A stretch of 6,446 bases of DNA from an uncultured Rikenella sp. GTDB lineage: Bacteria; Bacteroidota; Bacteroidia; Bacteroidales; Rikenellaceae. The notes beneath the pieces are model-generated. The model ran no database searches and was not told the DNA's origin. It saw only the letters and a program-made list of their open reading frames with translations. The translations under genes were made by a program, and so were the position numbers. Within the stretch, counting starts at the first letter, position 1. The number at the start of each line of letters is the position of its first letter. Below, in pieces: positions 4,594 through 6,446 of this stretch. The stretch spans positions 1 through 6,446 of the forward strand of contig NZ_CAJTUJ010000114.1 of assembly GCF_910579375.1 (NCBI RefSeq), in the 5' to 3' direction.

Positions 4594-5355
4594 ATGCGGG
4601 ACGTAGCGCGGCATAACTTGAGACACAGAGAATTATCCATTCAGGTCGGTCTGAATGGATTTTCTTTTGTGGTCTTCGATGTCGGACGGGCGGCTGAGGG
4701 GAGAGGGGTGGATGCGCGCGATGCGATTGTGCGGGCGGCGGCTTATCGGGAGACCGATATGGCCTCGATTCTGGCTCAGGAACCGATGCTCACCGCGACG
4801 ACACCGCCGCTCGGGAGGGTCTTCGTGGGGTGCGCGACGGACAATGTCCTGCTGGTGCCGCAGGCGCTCTTCGAGCCGGAACGGGCGGAACAATACCTGA
4901 CGGCGGCCAATATGTACGTGCCGGGGATGACGACGTTGTCGAACAACCTGATCTCGTCGCAGGCGGCGGCGGTCTGGCAGGTCGATTCGGGGATTGCGGC
5001 GGTCTTGTTGCAGTTGTATCCGGCGGCCTTGTTCTACCATCCGCTCCTGCTGGAGCTGGAGGCGACGCCGAACGATTGCGTGCAGGTGGTGTTGGACGGC
5101 GAGGTGGCGCATGTGACGGTGGCGCATCGGGGGTTGTATGCGGCTGAGACGATGCGGGTCGATACGCCGGAAGAGTTGCTCTATTATGTCCAGAAACTGC
5201 TCAAAAACGACGGCTTTACGACCTATCGGATCGTTTTGACGGGTGAGGGGGTCGGGCGGTTGCAGGAGTTTTTCGGTCGCTATTTCGGCGAGGTGGATGC
5301 TCGGGAGGTGAAATTCTATAATCATCAACGGGTTAGGGAGTTATGCGTATTGTAG
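4594..5355 (+). CDS. DUF3822-like protein, possible ASKHA-fold
   Basis: This is a 253-residue soluble protein that I place in the DUF3822 family of Bacteroidota, whose function is unknown. I chose ATG 4594 because it is preceded by an AU-rich tract (TTTTTTATTATT) and places the conserved RELSIQVGLNGFSFVVFD (12-29) near the N-terminus. The alternative is an in-frame TTG at 4519, which would add 25 residues containing the operon hairpin. The sequence layout resembles actin-like (ASKHA) proteins such as PilM or FtsA in three places. A beta-strand pair with a Gly turn lies at the N-terminus (14-29). A second one is VVLDGEVAHVTVAHRGLYAAETM (about 165-187). A third segment, YRIVLTGEGVGRLQEFFGRYF (about 211-231), resembles the adenosine-binding strand-turn-helix. 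The catalytic Asp-Gly-Thr residues are not obvious, so ATP hydrolysis is doubtful. The gene overlaps rsmD by 13 bp, suggesting translational coupling. Confidence 0.8.
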   Translation: MRDVARHNLRHRELSIQVGLNGFSFVVFDVGRAAEGRGVDARDAIVRAAAYRETDMASILAQEPMLTATTPPLGRVFVGCATDNVLLVPQALFEPERAEQYLTAANMYVPGMTTLSNNLISSQAAAVWQVDSGIAAVLLQLYPAALFYHPLLLELEATPNDCVQVVLDGEVAHVTVAHRGLYAAETMRVDTPEELLYYVQKLLKNDGFTTYRIVLTGEGVGRLQEFFGRYFGEVDAREVKFYNHQRVRELCVL

Positions 5356-5888
5356 GGGGCGTTCGCAAACGACGGCAGATCGTGCCGCCGCGCAATTTCC
5401 GGGCGCGGCCGACGACGGATTTCGCTAAGGAGAATCTCTTCAATGTGTTGCAGAATCTCTACGATCTGGAGGAGGTCGAGGTGCTGGATCTCTTTTCGGG
5501 AACGGGATCGATCAGTTATGAGTTCGCTTCGCGGGGGGCGGAACGGGTGGTGTCGGTGGAGATGAATCCGATCCACCAGCGGTTCATTGCGGCGACGGCT
5601 CAGGAGCTCGGTTTCGGGCAGATCCAGAGCATTAAAACCAATGTTTTCGTCTACTTGAAGAGTATGGCGGGGACGGAGCGTTTTGATGTGGTTTTTGCCG
5701 ATCCGCCGTACGATATGCCGGGGATCGAACAGTTGCCGGAGTTGGTTTTCGGAGGAGGATTCGTGCGGGAGGGGGGGATTTTTGTGCTGGAGCATTCGGC
5801 GCAGAAAGATTTTTCGGACTATCCGAACTTTTGGGAACGAAGGAGTTACGGGAGTGTGCAGTTTTCGTTTTTCCGTCGTGAGGAATAA
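5343..5888 (+). CDS. rsmD: 16S rRNA (guanine(966)-N(2))-methyltransferase RsmD
   Basis: RsmD transfers a methyl group from S-adenosylmethionine to N2 of G966 in 16S rRNA during 30S assembly. The 181-residue product has the family's usual length and motifs. The N-terminal MRIVGGVRKRRQI and PRNFRARPTTDFAKENLFNVL (about 16-36) form the RNA-facing part and the family-specific RPT segment. VLDLFSGTGS (47-56) is the SAM-binding loop. VEMNP (72-76) holds the acidic ribose-binding residue. FADPPYD (118-124) is the NPPY-type catalytic loop that marks exocyclic-amine methyltransferases. The start codon lies inside the end of the DUF3822-like gene (13-bp overlap), with GGGAG about 4 nt before it, so translation is probably coupled. 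I see no terminator directly after the stop, so the operon transcript may run into the tRNA and end at the hairpin at 6043. coaD, often next to rsmD in other bacteria, is absent here. Confidence 0.96.
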   Translation: MRIVGGVRKRRQIVPPRNFRARPTTDFAKENLFNVLQNLYDLEEVEVLDLFSGTGSISYEFASRGAERVVSVEMNPIHQRFIAATAQELGFGQIQSIKTNVFVYLKSMAGTERFDVVFADPPYDMPGIEQLPELVFGGGFVREGGIFVLEHSAQKDFSDYPNFWERRSYGSVQFSFFRREE

Positions 5889-5902
5889 AATCCGGAAAGT
5901 TG

Positions 5903-5933
5903 TTTGCAGTTTTAGAAAATGTGTTTATCTTTG
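5903..5933 (+). promoter_or_regulatory. Promoter of tRNA-Asp
   Basis: TTTG at 5903-5906 and TATCTTTG at 5926-5933 lie 19 bp apart, again fitting the Bacteroidota consensus fully. It lies just after rsmD. Transcription would begin around 5937-5940, about 25 nt before the mature tRNA. Confidence 0.75.
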
Positions 5934-5936
5934 CTC

Positions 5937-5960
5937 CGCAATCTCGGGGTAGGGATTGCG
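5937..5960 (+). other. Hairpin in the tRNA-Asp 5' leader
   Basis: CGCAATC at 5937-5943 is perfectly complementary to GATTGCG at 5954-5960, with a 10-nt loop of mainly G. It occupies nearly all of the predicted leader and ends 4 nt before the mature 5' end. It may help present the precursor to RNase P or stabilise its 5' end. Confidence 0.45.
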
Positions 5961-5964
5961 ATTG

Positions 5965-6038
5965 GGTGCGGTAGTTCAGCTGGTTAGAATACCTGCCTGT
6001 CACGCAGGGGGTCGCGAGTTCGAGTCTCGTCCGCACCG
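5965..6038 (+). tRNA. tRNA-Asp (anticodon GUC)
   Basis: The full cloverleaf can be drawn. The acceptor stem GGTGCGG/CCGCACC pairs 5965-5971 with 6031-6037. The D stem is GTTC/GAAT. The anticodon stem CCTGC/GCAGG (5992-5996/6004-6008) encloses loop CTGTCAC with anticodon GTC at 5999-6001. The T stem GCGAG/CTCGT has loop TTCGAGT. The discriminator base is G6038, as expected for aspartate. The 3' CCA is not encoded (the genome reads GCAT), so it must be added post-transcriptionally. It has its own promoter and terminator, so it is a stand-alone gene, although readthrough from rsmD is possible. Confidence 0.97.
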
Positions 6039-6042
6039 CATG

Positions 6043-6083
6043 AAACGCCTTGGAATCTATAACGAAATTCCAAGGCGTTTTTT
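6043..6083 (+). terminator. Intrinsic terminator of tRNA-Asp
   Basis: A 14-bp perfect stem pairs AAACGCCTTGGAAT (6043-6056) with ATTCCAAGGCGTTT (6067-6080). It has a 10-nt loop and a run of six T at 6078-6083. This is the strongest terminator in the window, placed 4 nt after the tRNA. Confidence 0.93.
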
Positions 6084-6133
6084 GTTTGTTGGCGGTGGAG
6101 AGGGGGGATTTTTTGGGGGGCTGCTTCGCGGCT

Positions 6134-6196
6134 GGCGAGCGGACAGCGGGTTGGGCAGAACTGGTTAAGCGATACGCAGTATCGCTCCGTCTCGCC
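6134..6196. repeat. Long two-part stem-loop
   Basis: GGCGAGCGGA at 6134-6143 pairs with TCCG(T)CTCGCC at 6186-6196, giving 10 bp with one bulged T. Directly next to the 3' arm, GCGATAC (6169-6175) and GTATCGC (6179-6185) form a perfect 7-bp hairpin around GCA. Together they make a compact branched structure in DNA or RNA. Confidence 0.5.
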
Positions 6197-6200
6197 GGTG

Positions 6201-6217
6201 CGCCCATCGGGCGTTTT
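6201..6217 (+). terminator. Terminator-like hairpin CGCCC-ATC-GGGCG-TTTT
   Basis: The stem, the lead-in GGTG and the T-tract match those at 409-425, in the same orientation; only the loop differs (ATC here, GCA there). No gene ends upstream except the tRNA, which already has a strong terminator, so it is more likely a repeat component or backup terminator. Confidence 0.35.
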
Positions 6218-6305
6218 GTTAGGGTTGTCTTTGCCTTATTAGCCGTCCGCCGCCCGCGCAGGGCAGTTTCAGACGGGGCAAAGCTCGACCGTGCCCCCGC
6301 CTAAA

Positions 6306-6364
6306 GAGGGAAATCGTCAAAATGTGCTGGCACGTTTTGACAAGATTTCCCAAGGCGTGCGAAC
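6306..6364 (-). repeat. 59-nt palindromic repeat, right copy (inverted)
   Basis: Its reverse complement is 55/59 identical to 451-509. The core palindrome (6308-6351, 44 nt) has the same order of elements: GGGAAAT/ATTTCCC, an internal loop, GTCAAAA/TTTTGAC, a mismatch and a terminal stem under a CCAG loop (read on the minus strand). The terminal stem reads GTG/CAC here instead of GCG/CGC, a compensated change. Confidence 0.8.
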
Positions 6365-6446
6365 GAAGAACGGGAGTAGAGGTGGCCTTGGGGTAGAGGC
6401 TGCCCCTTCCGAGTGCCGGACCCGAGTAGCGAAGCGAGAGCACGTC

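Larger units (their letters stand above)
6084..6446. repeat. Gene-free hairpin-repeat region (right flank)
   Basis: No credible coding region is visible after the tRNA terminator. The stretch begins with G-rich sequence (two G6 runs at 6102-6107 and 6115-6120 around ATTTTTT). It then contains successive inverted repeats: a long stem-loop at 6134-6196, a terminator-like hairpin at 6201-6217, GGGGCA/TGCCCC at 6275-6280/6292-6297 and the 59-nt palindromic unit at 6306-6364. The last 80 bases show only weak short repeats (GGGG/CCCC at 6390-6393/6403-6406). It matches the left flank in style and in two specific units, and it is cut by the window end. Confidence 0.65.

Noticed and set aside
4512..4616. 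34-codon ORF starting directly after the stop of the 3882 gene
   Set aside because: It has no family resemblance and consists of the intergenic hairpin plus the shifted start of the next gene. A coupling peptide cannot be excluded, but nothing supports it.
5965..6446. tRNA-Asp as an integration site for a mobile element
   Set aside because: There is no second copy of the tRNA 3' end, no integrase and no phage-like gene within the window.

Overview
The window looks like a chromosomal segment of a GC-rich member of the Bacteroidales. Alistipes or another Rikenellaceae genus is my best guess, but the genus is an inference. Three clues support it. Promoter-like sites match the Bacteroidota consensus (TTTG or TTG, 19-20 bp, TAnnTTTG) rather than -35/-10 boxes. 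Upstream regions lack strong Shine-Dalgarno sequences. The gene set includes a DUF3822-like protein and a short RecD-like helicase, both typical of Bacteroidota.

Layout. Positions 1-717 hold no convincing gene. They are a mosaic of hairpin-forming repeats: two copies of a 35-nt unit, one copy of a 59-nt palindromic unit, a local duplication and a nested GC-rich palindrome. A 36-codon signal-peptide-like ORF (718-828) follows and runs into the 3' end of surE (811-1620, minus). A divergent intergenic region then carries a strong promoter and a structured leader of about 140 nt for rplS (1950-2312, plus, ribosomal protein bL19). rplS converges on a RecD-like SF1 helicase gene (2367-3809, minus) across a strong hairpin. 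The helicase gene diverges from a likely three-gene plus-strand operon: a single-pass membrane protein of unknown function (3882-4511), a DUF3822-like protein (4594-5355) and rsmD (5343-5888, 16S rRNA G966 methyltransferase). tRNA-Asp(GUC) (5965-6038) follows with its own promoter and a near-perfect intrinsic terminator. Positions 6084-6446 again hold no gene and carry more hairpin repeats, including the second 59-nt palindromic unit in inverted orientation.

How the genes relate. Most are housekeeping functions: nucleotide salvage (SurE), ribosome structure and maturation (bL19, RsmD, tRNA-Asp) and DNA maintenance (helicase). I see no phage, IS, CRISPR or resistance genes. The unusual content lies in the two gene-free flanks. 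They share a 59-nt inverted unit (55/59 identical) whose substitutions keep or restore base pairing in the stem. The left flank also has a 35-nt unit whose only difference between copies preserves a U-G/U-A pair under a GAGA tetraloop. This points to a family of REP-like structured repeats bracketing an otherwise conserved gene block. Secondary points of interest are the rplS leader, the overlapping divergent promoters at the helicase/operon boundary, and the possible ASKHA-fold nature of the DUF3822-like protein.
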